NCBI GenBank assembly: GCA_002101905.1
Contig: LQPU01000062.1
Coordinates: 108,868-172,867, forward strand
Origin: Mycobacterium shimoidei
GTDB taxonomy: Bacteria; Actinomycetota; Actinomycetes; Mycobacteriales; Mycobacteriaceae
DNA length: 64,000 bases
Direction: 5' to 3'
This document shows, piece by piece, positions 55,680-63,977 of the stretch (positions are counted from its first letter, which is position 1; each line of letters starts with the position of its first letter). Made by a program: the position numbers and the translations under genes. Under the pieces are notes generated by a model. That model worked only from the letters and a program-made list of their open reading frames with translations. It ran no database searches and was not told the origin of the DNA.

Positions 55680-56917
55680 TGACCGGATTCCGTGGACTGG
55701 TCTACGGCGAATGAGGGTCGTTCATTGGTGGGTATAGGTGGCGGGGTAGTGGGCTGGGGGCTGGTAGCCCAGGGCCGAGTGCCGGCGTGGTGGTTGTAGT
55801 CGTGTTTTCAGTCGTTAATGACCACTGGCGCCTTGGCCGGTGACCAGAAGCTGTTGATGTTTAGGCATTCGTCGCGGATGCAGGAGTTGAACGATTCGGT
55901 GTAGCCATTGCGCCACGGCTCGCCGGGCGGGTTGAAGTGCAGGCCGACCTGTCCGGCGGCCTAGTCAGCTATTGCGCTGCAGGCCGATTCGGGGCCGTTG
56001 TTACACCGCAGCACCGTCGGGTAGCAGCCTCGTTCGGCCGCTGGGCGGTCGAGCTCGGTGATCAGGTGCTCGCTGGTGATGCTGCGCTCGACCATTCCGC
56101 GGAGGCATTTGCGGGTGTGTTCGTCGACGATGGAGACGATATGGTCGGTCGGCCATCGGTGGTGACGTCGAACTGAAAGTGCACCGCCCATACCCGGGTG
56201 GGCGCATCGGCGATTACGGTCAATGGTGCGGTGGAGCTGCCGTGGCGTTTGCGCCGTCGGCGCTGCGGCACTCGAAGGCCTTCCTCACGCCAAAGCCGTT
56301 GCACCTTCTTGTGGTTGACTGCCCAGCCTTCCGCGCGGGCGTCGTGATACGCGGGTCGAAACCCCCGCCGCGGATGATCACTGGCGTACTGGCGAAGCCA
56401 GGCCCGCAACGCCGCATCAGGATCGTCCGACATGGCCGCCACAGGCTCGCGGTGTTGGGTGGCGTGGTGTTGCCCGGTCACGCGGCAAGCGAACCGTTCG
56501 CTGACCCCCAGCACGCGCTGAAGGTGACGAACGGCTGCCCGCCGGCGTTGCGGGCCTAGAAGTTTCCCTTCGCGATCTCCGTGAGCGCGACTTTCTCTAC
56601 TCCGCATCTGCCAACAACCGCTTCAACGTGGCGTTTTCACGCTCAAGGTCTTGAGCCGCTTAACATCCCCGGCCTTCAAGCCGCCCAACTGGTTACGCCA
56701 CCGGTGATAGGTTGCTTCGGACACTCCCAGCTCGCAGCACACCGCCGCGGTGTCCTTGCCCTCGACCAACAGCCGATCAGCCGCCACCAGAGCTTGCACA
56801 CAATCTGCTCAGAACTGTGCCTCTTCCTCGTCATCACGTCCTTGCTGAGCCTTCCCGCCCACGACGTGGACCGCAAAACTCTCACAAGCCATGGTTCAAC
56901 CAATCGGGATCAGGCCA
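55680..56917 (-). mobile_element. Degenerate IS3-family insertion sequence
   Basis: About 1.24 kb on the reverse strand. OrfA starts at MTRKRHSSEQIVCKL (near 56838) and is frameshifted after about 15 codons. OrfB keeps the IS3 integrase core in pieces: HPRRGFRPAYHDARAEGWAV, APTRVWAVHFQFDVTTDGRP, then in another frame HIVSIVDEHTRKCLRGMVER, with internal stops (after SACSAIAD and again after VVIND). The right end lies next to GTGGACTGGTCTACGG (55693); the terminal repeats are poorly conserved. It sits exactly between the truncated hydrolase copy and the second copy of the VTT-gene tail. It cannot encode an active transposase. Confidence 0.82.
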
Positions 56918-56922
56918 ACCCT

Positions 56923-57100
56923 GATTCGGCTGTCGAGACGCGGTGAAGGTCAACTAAGCGATTGCGATGACAACAGACTAATCCATTGCCCGAACCGCCT
57001 CAGGCACCCGGCGACTTCTGCTTAATCACCTTTGGCGCAGGTATGTCCTCGCGTACTAGATCGCCGGAGAAGCATGGTGACGAAACGATAAGCGTGGGCG
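56923..57100 (+). repeat. Direct repeat, right copy (VTT gene 3' end plus lipoprotein tail)
   Basis: Counterpart of 53869-54058. It begins with the last seven or so codons of the VTT gene (DSAVETR, stop), orphaned from their gene, six bases from the predicted IS end. This shows that the duplicated unit started inside the VTT gene. Confidence 0.85.
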
Positions 57101-57623
57101 GATAACCAGGCGGGTACGCCGCGTCGATGTGCAATTTGTATCCGTCGGGGGCATAACCGAAGCGATTCGGCTTCTCAAACCCACTCCGCTCGATTACGTT
57201 GAATCCCCAACTCCGCCACAGATCTCCAGCACGGACGATCAGCTCATCTGGGGCGGTGCCCGGTGGGCCGTTAACATGTGTCCAGTATTCATACTCGCTA
57301 GGTGGTTTACCCGGTCCCATGTAATCGTCGTCGCATGGAACATTGCCACCACCGCGGAAGTCGGTGCTGTCGAGAACAGTGCCGGGTGGCAACCCATCAA
57401 CCGTTTTCTGCAAGTAGTGGAGCACCGTGTCCTGCGCTTCTTGCTGGCTGCTAGGAATTTTTGGTGACGGTGCGGCTGGAGTGGGTTCCATAGGTCCTCC
57501 TGGGATTGGTGTGGCGCCAGACGGAGACGTCGGCCCGAGTGGCCCGGTTGGCTTGTTCGGTGAACACGCCACACATAGCGCGACGACGATCGCTATCGCT
57601 GGTTGAAATCCAATTTTCGTCAT
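57000..57623 (-). CDS. LppV-like lipoprotein, paralogue A
   Basis: A 207-aa predicted lipoprotein with signal MTKIGFQPAIAIVVALCVAC (modification likely at Cys20), linker PSGATPIPGGPMEPTPAAPS, then a globular domain with VLHYLQKTVDGLPPG, DFRGGGNVPCDDDYMGPGK, WRSWGFNVIERSGFEKPNR and YPPTLIVSSPCFSGD. ATG 57623 is 5 bases after the hydrolase stop, so it is the third gene of the EspC-like/hydrolase operon. By order and size it recalls lppV (Rv2796c) of M. tuberculosis. Function unknown. It would lie on the outer face of the membrane. Confidence 0.85.
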   Translation of the reverse strand: MTKIGFQPAIAIVVALCVACSPNKPTGPLGPTSPSGATPIPGGPMEPTPAAPSPKIPSSQQEAQDTVLHYLQKTVDGLPPGTVLDSTDFRGGGNVPCDDDYMGPGKPPSEYEYWTHVNGPPGTAPDELIVRAGDLWRSWGFNVIERSGFEKPNRFGYAPDGYKLHIDAAYPPGYPPTLIVSSPCFSGDLVREDIPAPKVIKQKSPGA

Positions 57624-57628
57624 GGTGT

Positions 57629-59314
57629 TCAGGGCGTGAATGAAGGAGGAGTTACATCGACTCTACCTGCGATGATGCGACCCATGTTCATAAGTGCAGG
57701 GTTGTCATCGGTCCAGTAACTGCTATGGGCAGCTACCGATGGCAGGCCCAATGGCCAGCCCGGGCCGGGAGCTGCCTCGAACGGTATGCCTCCGAAACCA
57801 GCGCTCATAGGATCGGGGCCAAGGGTCATACCGGTGACCGCGCCGATGATGTCGTTTTGTGCTCGGGCTGCAAACACATGGGCTCCCGGATCGAGGTTGA
57901 GGTCGCTGGCATGTGGGGCGAGCAGTCCGGGGCTACCCACAGCTACCACGTTGTTCGCGTCGAGGTGGTGGCCGTCAATCGCTGCGGCTCCAACTTCGGT
58001 GGAGCCGTAGCTGTGTCCAATGACGGTGTTGAGCGACTGGCCGCCGGCAAGAGCATCGTTGTGCGAAGCTCGCAAGCCTGCTTGGAAATCGTCCAGAGCG
58101 GCCGCTCCGTTGTGCGCATAATTAGTATGCGCGGCCTCAAAGAGATTCATCGGCCGGTCATAGCCCATCCACGTGATAATCGAAACGTCACCGGCCAGAA
58201 GTGTGCGATCAGCATTGCGCGTGGCCCAATACATCTGCTCGGATTTCGCAGCGCTGGCATCGAACCGCGTGAGGTCTAGGCCGGTGCCCGGGACGAAGGT
58301 GGCGTTGCGTTTAGCGGTATCGGGGTTGTTGATGGAGATCGCCGCATGGCCATTCTCGTCGATGATGCCGAGGAATCGCGGGAGACCATCGGGCGACTTG
58401 AGTGAATTTTGAATCTGCACATAACCATCGTGCGTGTGATTGGCGGCGTCCCAATGCTTCTTCCAGCCCCAGTACTCATTGGACGCCAGGCCGGGCCTCT
58501 TGCCATCAGCCCAATCCGGATGTTCGGCACGCAGGCGGTCAAGCTCCGCCTGGTTGGCTTTTTGCAGCTCGTCGAGGTGTATCCGGTTGTAGTGATCGCG
58601 GTCAACGAATGGCATCCCGGCGCGGTTGCCGATTGAGTGGTCATGCTGATATGCCAGGTCTTTTTCTTCCTGGCTGAGCTTTTCCCACGCGTCGTCAAAC
58701 TGCTTGGGATCGTTGGGCAGTTTCGGTGGTGACTTCCGCGGCGCCTGCGGGACGCCACCGCCAGTAAAATCGGCTGGCCGCACATTGAGCGGGGTGGCTG
58801 GCGGCCTACCTAGCTTGGTGGCGCCGGCTTCGACCAATTGCACATTTTCCGCATGCGTTGCCTTGACCAGATTCTGGATGAAGTAGCGCTTCTGCACGCC
58901 GGTGGCTTGCGGGTCGCTGTTGACCTTTTCGATCAGCCGCTGTGCCTTTTCCACGTTGTCGATGATCTGCTGCTTCGTGCTTTGAACGATGCTTGCGGCA
59001 TCGCGATGCAGCTTCGCCGCGACGCCGGCTCCGCGTTCCTCCGCCTGTAGGTCGGCAGTGATGGTTTGGTGTTTAGCGTGGGCCGCCTCCGCAGCATCAC
59101 CAGACCAGGCCGCAGCTGCCCCCTCGAATAGCCGCACCCGCGAGCCCTGGAACGCCGACAGGATCGCTTCGACGGTCTTGCGGTCGGTCTCCCACGCATC
59201 CGCCTTGTCCGATAGGGCGCTCTCGTCAAGCCCAGGCCATGCTGGCGGGGCGGTCATCTCCTCCCCGAATGGGCCGCCGGGCCGCTCAATCCCCACAGTG
59301 CATCGCCGGGCCAT
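57629..59314 (-). CDS. DUF1023-type alpha/beta hydrolase with WXG-like N-terminal domain (Rv2797c-like)
   Basis: A 561-aa protein, almost the recalled length of Rv2797c. Residues 20-150 form a helical domain with a WXG-like turn (AAAAWSGDAAEAAHAKHQ), typical of type VII secretion substrates. A Pro-rich linker follows (PPKLPNDPKQFDD). The C-terminal half is an alpha/beta hydrolase with nucleophile GHSYGST (Ser435) and the AVGSPG strand/acid region. The start is ATG 59314, 15 bases after the EspC-like stop; ATG 59257 has its SD too close. It is followed by the lipoprotein gene. A secreted lipase/esterase or toxin role is inferred, not proven. Confidence 0.83.
   Translation of the reverse strand: MARRCTVGIERPGGPFGEEMTAPPAWPGLDESALSDKADAWETDRKTVEAILSAFQGSRVRLFEGAAAAWSGDAAEAAHAKHQTITADLQAEERGAGVAAKLHRDAASIVQSTKQQIIDNVEKAQRLIEKVNSDPQATGVQKRYFIQNLVKATHAENVQLVEAGATKLGRPPATPLNVRPADFTGGGVPQAPRKSPPKLPNDPKQFDDAWEKLSQEEKDLAYQHDHSIGNRAGMPFVDRDHYNRIHLDELQKANQAELDRLRAEHPDWADGKRPGLASNEYWGWKKHWDAANHTHDGYVQIQNSLKSPDGLPRFLGIIDENGHAAISINNPDTAKRNATFVPGTGLDLTRFDASAAKSEQMYWATRNADRTLLAGDVSIITWMGYDRPMNLFEAAHTNYAHNGAAALDDFQAGLRASHNDALAGGQSLNTVIGHSYGSTEVGAAAIDGHHLDANNVVAVGSPGLLAPHASDLNLDPGAHVFAARAQNDIIGAVTGMTLGPDPMSAGFGGIPFEAAPGPGWPLGLPSVAAHSSYWTDDNPALMNMGRIIAGRVDVTPPSFTP
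58251..58496. repeat. 246-bp near-identical direct repeat, copy 2 (hydrolase coding)
   Basis: Partner of 55434-55679, inside the intact hydrolase gene and encoding SNEYWGWKKHW through GTGLDLTRFDAS. Only about two mismatches separate the copies, far fewer than in adjoining sequence. Beyond 58496 the intact gene continues into its N-terminal half, whereas copy 1 meets the IS. Confidence 0.85.
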
Positions 59315-59329
59315 CTGCCATGATCGCGC

Positions 59330-59698
59330 TCATCCGGTACCGCCGTCGTCTCTGCCGGGCAGCCCTGCGCTGGCGGGCGCCGTCCTGCCTGCATTGGGGA
59401 GGCTCGCCATCTGCTCACGCAGGTTGTTGCCGATCCGCTCATCGGCGGCGTTATACATCTGAGCCGCGGCCAGTAACGCCTGCGCGTAACTGATCGCCTG
59501 CTGCTGGGTTTTCGGGCGTGACATCACCAGCGGGTCAATCGTCGCAGCCATGTGCGCGGCAAATGCCGTCGAAAGGGGGTCTGCACCAACGGCGGTATCT
59601 GCCTCCGGAATCGGCGGGATCTCGCAAGCCTCCGTCGCCAACTCCTGACCCTCGGTTGTGACGACCGCCGGGTTGACCCGCAAGTCACGTGGCGTCAT
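59330..59698 (-). CDS. EspC/DUF2580-like type VII secretion target protein (Rv2798c-like)
   Basis: A 122-aa helical protein. DLRVNPAVVTTEGQELATEA and the second helix AISYAQALLAAAQMYNAADERIG match the DUF2580 (T7SS target/EspC) pattern. The secretion motif YxxxD is present as Tyr82-Asn-Ala-Ala-Asp86, directly after the second helix. The Gly/Pro-rich tail (GRTAPASAGLPGRDDGG) looks disordered. It is first in an operon with the WXG-like hydrolase (15 bases downstream), a likely cosecreted partner. No ESX core genes lie in the window. Confidence 0.82.
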   Translation of the reverse strand: MTPRDLRVNPAVVTTEGQELATEACEIPPIPEADTAVGADPLSTAFAAHMAATIDPLVMSRPKTQQQAISYAQALLAAAQMYNAADERIGNNLREQMASLPNAGRTAPASAGLPGRDDGGTG

Positions 59699-60229
59699 CA
59701 GCCCCCCAAATCGTCATTCGGCCTCTGGCAAATCGGAAATATACCGGCATATGAACCATCCCCAATGCACCAATTTTCTTCACCTGGCTGGTGCTACGTC
59801 GCTTGGCTCAAAGAAGGTCTTCACATCTTTGTCACCCCATAGTTGGTCTCGGCGGATAGAGCTGATCCGGGTCAATCGCGCCAGCGCGTTAGAGGAGGGC
59901 TCCACGATGAAACCTCAAATGCAACATGTGAACTCGCGCCAGGTTCGCGCCATCGAGAACGAATGCACCAAGCGGGAAGGCGATAAAATCACGGGAATTT
60001 ACCTTAGCCACTTTCATCTCACCAGTCACACAACGGAAGCACTATGCGAAATGCTCGCCTACGAGGCACTTTTCAGCATCGCGTTCAGAATCAGCAGTGC
60101 AGATTTTCGCAGGTCATGCATGCGGCCTCCGACCAACCGACATACTGCGAGATCAACACCCAGCACCCGCTTGTTTGGACTCAAAAAATGTTGCATGGAA
60201 GCGGTTGCAGACCATCGTAAGCTTTCGGC
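59699..60229. other. Gene-poor, lower-GC intergenic region upstream of the EspC-like operon
   Basis: About 530 bases with visibly lower GC than the neighbours. It should hold the promoter of the EspC-like operon (reverse strand), but I cannot single out hexamers. The only ORF with a plausible ribosome-binding site is the doubtful one starting at 59907, listed separately. No tRNA or repeat is seen. Confidence 0.5.
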
Positions 60230-60275
60230 ATGCATTCGTATCGTTATGCCATCGGGGTCATTGTCGGCGTTGTAA
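59907..60275 (+). CDS. Doubtful orphan ORF (122 aa)
   Basis: ATG 59907 is preceded by GAGGAGGG with 7-base spacing, the only reason to list it. The protein (MKPQMQHVNSRQVRAIENEC...) has no recognised domain and its codon use is atypical for this genome. The 3' end overlaps the well-supported lipoprotein gene at 60230 by 46 bases. It may be a remnant of imported DNA or chance. Confidence 0.2.
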   Translation: MKPQMQHVNSRQVRAIENECTKREGDKITGIYLSHFHLTSHTTEALCEMLAYEALFSIAFRISSADFRRSCMRPPTNRHTARSTPSTRLFGLKKCCMEAVADHRKLSACIRIVMPSGSLSAL

Positions 60276-60697
60276 CGCTTGGTGTTGCGGCCACCGGATG
60301 CACCAAGAGCGCTCAGCCTTCGGCCGCTACCACGAGCAGTTCGGCGACCTCGACCTCGCAGACCACGACGTCGGCGTCGGCCTCCACGACGTCGGCGTCG
60401 GCCTCCCCGACGTCAGCGGCCCCCACCGGCGAGCCCGTCGGTACGGCGGTGATGAAAGTCGACGGCGGCGGCGACCCGGTGACGATCCGTTACCGGATCA
60501 ACGGTGGCCCCGAACAGACCGAGACAAATGTGACGCTGCCGTGGGAAAAGCAGTACCCCGTGTACAACGAAGTGGAGTCGGAGGTCACCGCCGACGGTGG
60601 TGACGCCACGCTCACCTGCACGATCATCATGGACGGCAAGCTCGCGTCCTTCAAGAGCGAACCGCGGCCCACGTGCAACTTCAGTTACTGGGGTTAG
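60230..60697 (+). CDS. MmpS-like lipoprotein
   Basis: A 155-aa predicted lipoprotein: signal MHSYRYAIGVIVGVVTLGVA with lipobox VAATGC (Cys24), then a Ser/Thr/Ala-rich linker made of repeated SASTTSASAS-type units. A C-terminal beta domain (VTIRYRINGGPEQTETNV, LPWEKQYPVYN, LTCTIIMDGKL) resembles the periplasmic domain of MmpS proteins. No MmpL transporter adjoins it. ATG 60230 is used. Role unknown; it is cell-envelope exposed. Confidence 0.8.
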   Translation: MHSYRYAIGVIVGVVTLGVAATGCTKSAQPSAATTSSSATSTSQTTTSASASTTSASASPTSAAPTGEPVGTAVMKVDGGGDPVTIRYRINGGPEQTETNVTLPWEKQYPVYNEVESEVTADGGDATLTCTIIMDGKLASFKSEPRPTCNFSYWG

Positions 60698-60809
60698 CCG
60701 GGACTAGCCGCTGAAAAGTCGCTCCGAGGCGGGCAATTCGCACAGTGATTCGGCGGCCTGACCAACGCGCCGGGCGGAAGACTTCGCATACGGCTGACCG
60801 AGGCATAGG

Positions 60810-62717
60810 GTGGTCGCCGTGGAGCCTCTTGCCCAAATTCTGGCTGAGCATGGCCCATTAAGCGAGGACGACCTTCGACGGCAGCTGCGCGATGCCGGCG
60901 TGGCCGACCCGGACGCCGCAGTCGAGGATCTCCTCGGCGAAATCGATTGTCCGGCAGGGTTGTTGGTCGATGACCGGTGGGTATGGCTGCCGACGCTGCT
61001 AACCGGAAAGGTCTTCACCCATCGCCTCGATGCCACCGAGCTGGCCCACGACATCCTCGCCGTCACCCCGGACCTTGACCCCATCACTGCGCTGTGCGAG
61101 TACGAACAATACGGGCGGTTCGCCGACGGATCGGAAGCCGAGGTGGTGCTGCCCGGCTACGACGACGAACGCCTCGAGCAGCGGGGCATCCCGGCCGAGG
61201 TGATCGCACCGTCGGGTGCGCTGCTGTTGGCCCCGGGCACGCTTAGGGCGCTGGGCGTGGCCGAGGGCGACCTGATCGGGGTGCGGCAGACCGACCAGGG
61301 GCTGGTGGTCGAGCGGGCCGCCGCGCGCCCGCAGGCCTCCGCGGGCGCCAGGCTGGCCGCGACGGTCACCGACGAGCCGGTGCTTATCGACGCGGCGGTG
61401 TGGACGACGTGCGTCGAGGACCCGAGCGCGTTCAGCGAGCCGCTGCCGCCGCTGTGCGAGCTTGTCGCCGACGAAGGCCTGGCGCACCACGGCGACTGGC
61501 TTGCACCTGGCGGATTCGATTTCAGCGGTTGGCATTTCGAGCAAGGCTCCGCGATACTGGCCGAGCTTCATGACCTTGACGCCGACGATGCGGCCGCGCT
61601 GTACACGCTGATCAAACTCTACGAGCAGATTTCACTGCTGCTCGACGTCGCCGACGCGGCCGAGCTAACGGAGGATGCGCTCGCCGACGAGGACACGCCG
61701 AAACCGGACGGTGCCCCCGATCTATTCGCCGAGTTCGGCGCGGCGCTCGCCGACCCGTTGCTGGCCGAGCTGCTGGTTGGCGAGACGATCGACAAAGACG
61801 ACAAGGGGGCTGCCGCGCTGTGCTTGTTCGCCGAGGTGCTGGAGCCGAAGGTGCCGCCCTCGGCGAAGGTGGCGTGCCGCTGGCTACGTGCGGTGGCGTT
61901 GGAGCGGATCGGTGAAATCGACGCGGCCGAACGCGAGCTGCTGGCGGCCGAAGAAATGGATCCGGACTACCCGCTGCCCTTGCTCGGCCTGGCCCGCATC
62001 GCCTCTGATCGCGGCGATGCCGAGCGCGGGTTGGCGTTGCTGCACCGCGCCGGCGCCGATCCGGATCATCCGCTGGTGGAGCTGCTGGAGCGGCACCGCG
62101 CCGCCCCGCGCAGCGATGTCGGCCGAAATGAGCTGTGCTGGTGTGGATCTGGCCGCAAGTACAAGAAGTGCCATCTCGGCAGTGAGCGGCTGCCGTTGGC
62201 CGAGCGGGCGGATTGGTTGTATGCCAAGGCGATTCAGCACGCGCTGCAAGCCGACTGGGGCGACCTGCTGGCCGAGGTAAGCTACGAACGCCACCGCGAC
62301 GACGATGACGACGATGATCTTGACCCGCTGGTGCTGGACGCGGTTTTGTTCGAGGGCGGTGCGTTTGCGGAGTTCCTCGAGGTACGCGGGTCGCTGCTAC
62401 CCGACGACGAACGGCAGCTGGCCGAGAAGTGGCTGACGGTGCAGCGGTCGGTGTTCGAGATCGAGCACGTCCAACCCGGCAAGGGTGTAACCGTCCGCGA
62501 CCTTCGCACCGGCGACACGCATGACGTCTTGGAGCGCACGGTCGGCAGCCCACTCAAGGCCGGGCAGCTGATCTGCGCGCGGGTACTCCCTGTCGGGGAC
62601 GCGATGCAGTTCTTCGGCGGGGTGGAACGCGTTGCGTCGCATGAGCGAGACGCGCTGATCGAGTTGCTCGCTGGCGAGCCGGACCCCGTGGCGCTGGTGG
62701 CGTGGCTTCCCTGTTAA
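60810..62717 (+). CDS. SEC-C zinc-motif protein with TPR-like region
   Basis: A 635-aa protein. The zinc-binding SEC-C motif is GRNELCWCGSGRKYKKCHLG (about residues 438-457), which in SecA binds SecB or ribosomes. Helical repeats just before it (GEIDAAERELLAAEEMDPDY, PLLGLARIASDRGDAERGLA) look TPR-like, and an acidic DDDDDDD run follows near residue 500. The N-terminus may be a winged-helix-like domain. GTG 60810 is chosen; GTG 60819 is possible. It is a standalone gene and its function is unknown. Confidence 0.8.
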   Translation: MVAVEPLAQILAEHGPLSEDDLRRQLRDAGVADPDAAVEDLLGEIDCPAGLLVDDRWVWLPTLLTGKVFTHRLDATELAHDILAVTPDLDPITALCEYEQYGRFADGSEAEVVLPGYDDERLEQRGIPAEVIAPSGALLLAPGTLRALGVAEGDLIGVRQTDQGLVVERAAARPQASAGARLAATVTDEPVLIDAAVWTTCVEDPSAFSEPLPPLCELVADEGLAHHGDWLAPGGFDFSGWHFEQGSAILAELHDLDADDAAALYTLIKLYEQISLLLDVADAAELTEDALADEDTPKPDGAPDLFAEFGAALADPLLAELLVGETIDKDDKGAAALCLFAEVLEPKVPPSAKVACRWLRAVALERIGEIDAAERELLAAEEMDPDYPLPLLGLARIASDRGDAERGLALLHRAGADPDHPLVELLERHRAAPRSDVGRNELCWCGSGRKYKKCHLGSERLPLAERADWLYAKAIQHALQADWGDLLAEVSYERHRDDDDDDDLDPLVLDAVLFEGGAFAEFLEVRGSLLPDDERQLAEKWLTVQRSVFEIEHVQPGKGVTVRDLRTGDTHDVLERTVGSPLKAGQLICARVLPVGDAMQFFGGVERVASHERDALIELLAGEPDPVALVAWLPC

Positions 62718-62788
62718 GTACCTGACATCCCGTTCTGATTTATTGATCTCTAACTGCAGGTTGGGGGATTTGTTCAGTGTAGTCGTGT

Positions 62789-62823
62789 GTTCAATTATAT
62801 TGAACGTTCATATAGAATGAACG
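62789..62823. promoter_or_regulatory. Two abutting palindromes and promoter of the AbiEi-type gene
   Basis: GTTCAAT/ATTGAAC-type palindrome at 62789-62805 and CGTTCAT-ATAGA-ATGAACG at 62805-62823, sharing one base and ending one base before the start codon. TAGAAT (62813-62818) inside the second could be the -10 element, placing transcription start at or next to the ATG (62825), i.e. a leaderless mRNA. AbiEi antitoxins autorepress by binding inverted repeats, which fits. Confidence 0.7.
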
Positions 62824-62824
62824 T

Positions 62825-63850
62825 ATGGACGTCATACCTGCTTGGATTGCCGAAGCGGTGCAGCATCATCTCGACAGCTACGGAATCCGATTGCGAGGTG
62901 ATCTATCACAATTGACCTGGTCAGAGCCACAACCGATGGAACTCCGGCTCGACGACCGTTACGTCAACGTTGCCGCTCTGTACCTACCAGAGATGTCCGC
63001 GACGGCCGCGTTACGAGCGGCTTATGAGGTCCCTACCGACGTTCCTCTGCTGGTCGTCGGCCCTCGAGTTCATGGGTCGAGCGCGGACATCATGCGAACC
63101 CGAGGCATCTGGTACGTCGACGAGGCAGGGAATGCCTACCTGCGCGACCACGCGCTACTTATCGATGTCCGTGGTCGGCGAGGCTCAGCATCGACCTCCC
63201 TGAGTCAACCTCACAAATCGGGCCCTACGAATTTATTTACCCCGAAGCGGGCTCGGGTTGTGTTCGTGCTGTTGTGTGAGCCCGCGCTCACCGATGCTCC
63301 GTTCCGAGAGATCGCAGAACGATCAGGAGTGTCCCTCGGTATGGCAAAGGAAACGATAGATACTTTGGAGACGGTTGGTTTTGTGGAGAAACTGGGCAGG
63401 CACCGCCGTCTCATCCGGAGAGGCGAACTGCTTGACCTGTGGGCGTCTGCTTATCCATCCGGCCTTGGTAGAACCAACGTTCTTGTTGTTGCCCACGGTG
63501 ATATCCAGCACTGGGTTGCGCCAGGGGGAGTCGACGTCGCGATAAGCGGGGAACAAGCTTTGTCCCGCTTGGGTCTTATCAGGAATCCAGAAACCCTGGT
63601 TTTGTATCTCGATAGCCGCGGAGAGCGAGGACCGCTAAGAGAGCTGATGCTGATTAATCGGTGGCACAGCGACCCAGACGGCAGCATCACCGTTCGCGAG
63701 ATGTTCTGGCGCAACCTCCGTCCCTCCAACGACATTGATACGGCGCCGCTTATCTTGGTTTACGCCGACTTACTTGCATCCAACGAACCCCGGCAGATCG
63801 AAATAGCGCGAGAGATAAGAAGAAGCGATGAACGATTGGTCAAATTGTGA
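62825..63850 (+). CDS. AbiEi-type antitoxin / transcriptional repressor (type IV TA)
   Basis: A 341-aa protein resembling AbiEi_2-family antitoxins: an N-terminal domain, a central winged-helix (FREIAERSGVSLGMAKETID, TLETVGFVEKLGRHRRLIRR) and a C-terminal AbiEi domain (GLGRTNVLVVAHGDIQHWVA, PLILVYADLLASNEPRQIEI, AREIRR). No Shine-Dalgarno precedes ATG 62825; the operator/promoter abuts it. Codon use and GC are lower than in neighbouring genes, suggesting horizontal transfer. Its stop overlaps the start of a truncated nucleotidyltransferase toxin gene by 23 bases. Confidence 0.85.
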   Translation: MDVIPAWIAEAVQHHLDSYGIRLRGDLSQLTWSEPQPMELRLDDRYVNVAALYLPEMSATAALRAAYEVPTDVPLLVVGPRVHGSSADIMRTRGIWYVDEAGNAYLRDHALLIDVRGRRGSASTSLSQPHKSGPTNLFTPKRARVVFVLLCEPALTDAPFREIAERSGVSLGMAKETIDTLETVGFVEKLGRHRRLIRRGELLDLWASAYPSGLGRTNVLVVAHGDIQHWVAPGGVDVAISGEQALSRLGLIRNPETLVLYLDSRGERGPLRELMLINRWHSDPDGSITVREMFWRNLRPSNDIDTAPLILVYADLLASNEPRQIEIAREIRRSDERLVKL

Positions 63851-63977
63851 TCGAGCCCTTCTCGCCGAGGTGGAGCCGGTCATCAACGCTCTGTCCGCCG
63901 TTGTCCCTCCAGAAAAGGTAATGCGGCTCTTCGCAGTTGAGGGTGTAGAGCTGGCCGGCGCGTCGTTACCGGGGTAG
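63828..63977 (+). pseudogene. Truncated AbiEii-type nucleotidyltransferase toxin gene
   Basis: Starts MNDWSNCDRALLAEVEPVIN and continues to PPEKVM, as expected for the toxin partner that normally follows such antitoxins. After about 32 codons it runs into unrelated sequence at GGCTCTTCGCA (63925) and stops at 63975, giving only 49 codons with no catalytic motif. ATG 63828 lies inside the antitoxin gene (coupled). Whether the rest of the toxin gene resumes beyond the window cannot be seen. Confidence 0.65.

Noticed and set aside
56179..56559. 126-codon frame on the + strand
   Set aside because: Antisense to the degenerate IS3 transposase fragments; not a passenger gene.
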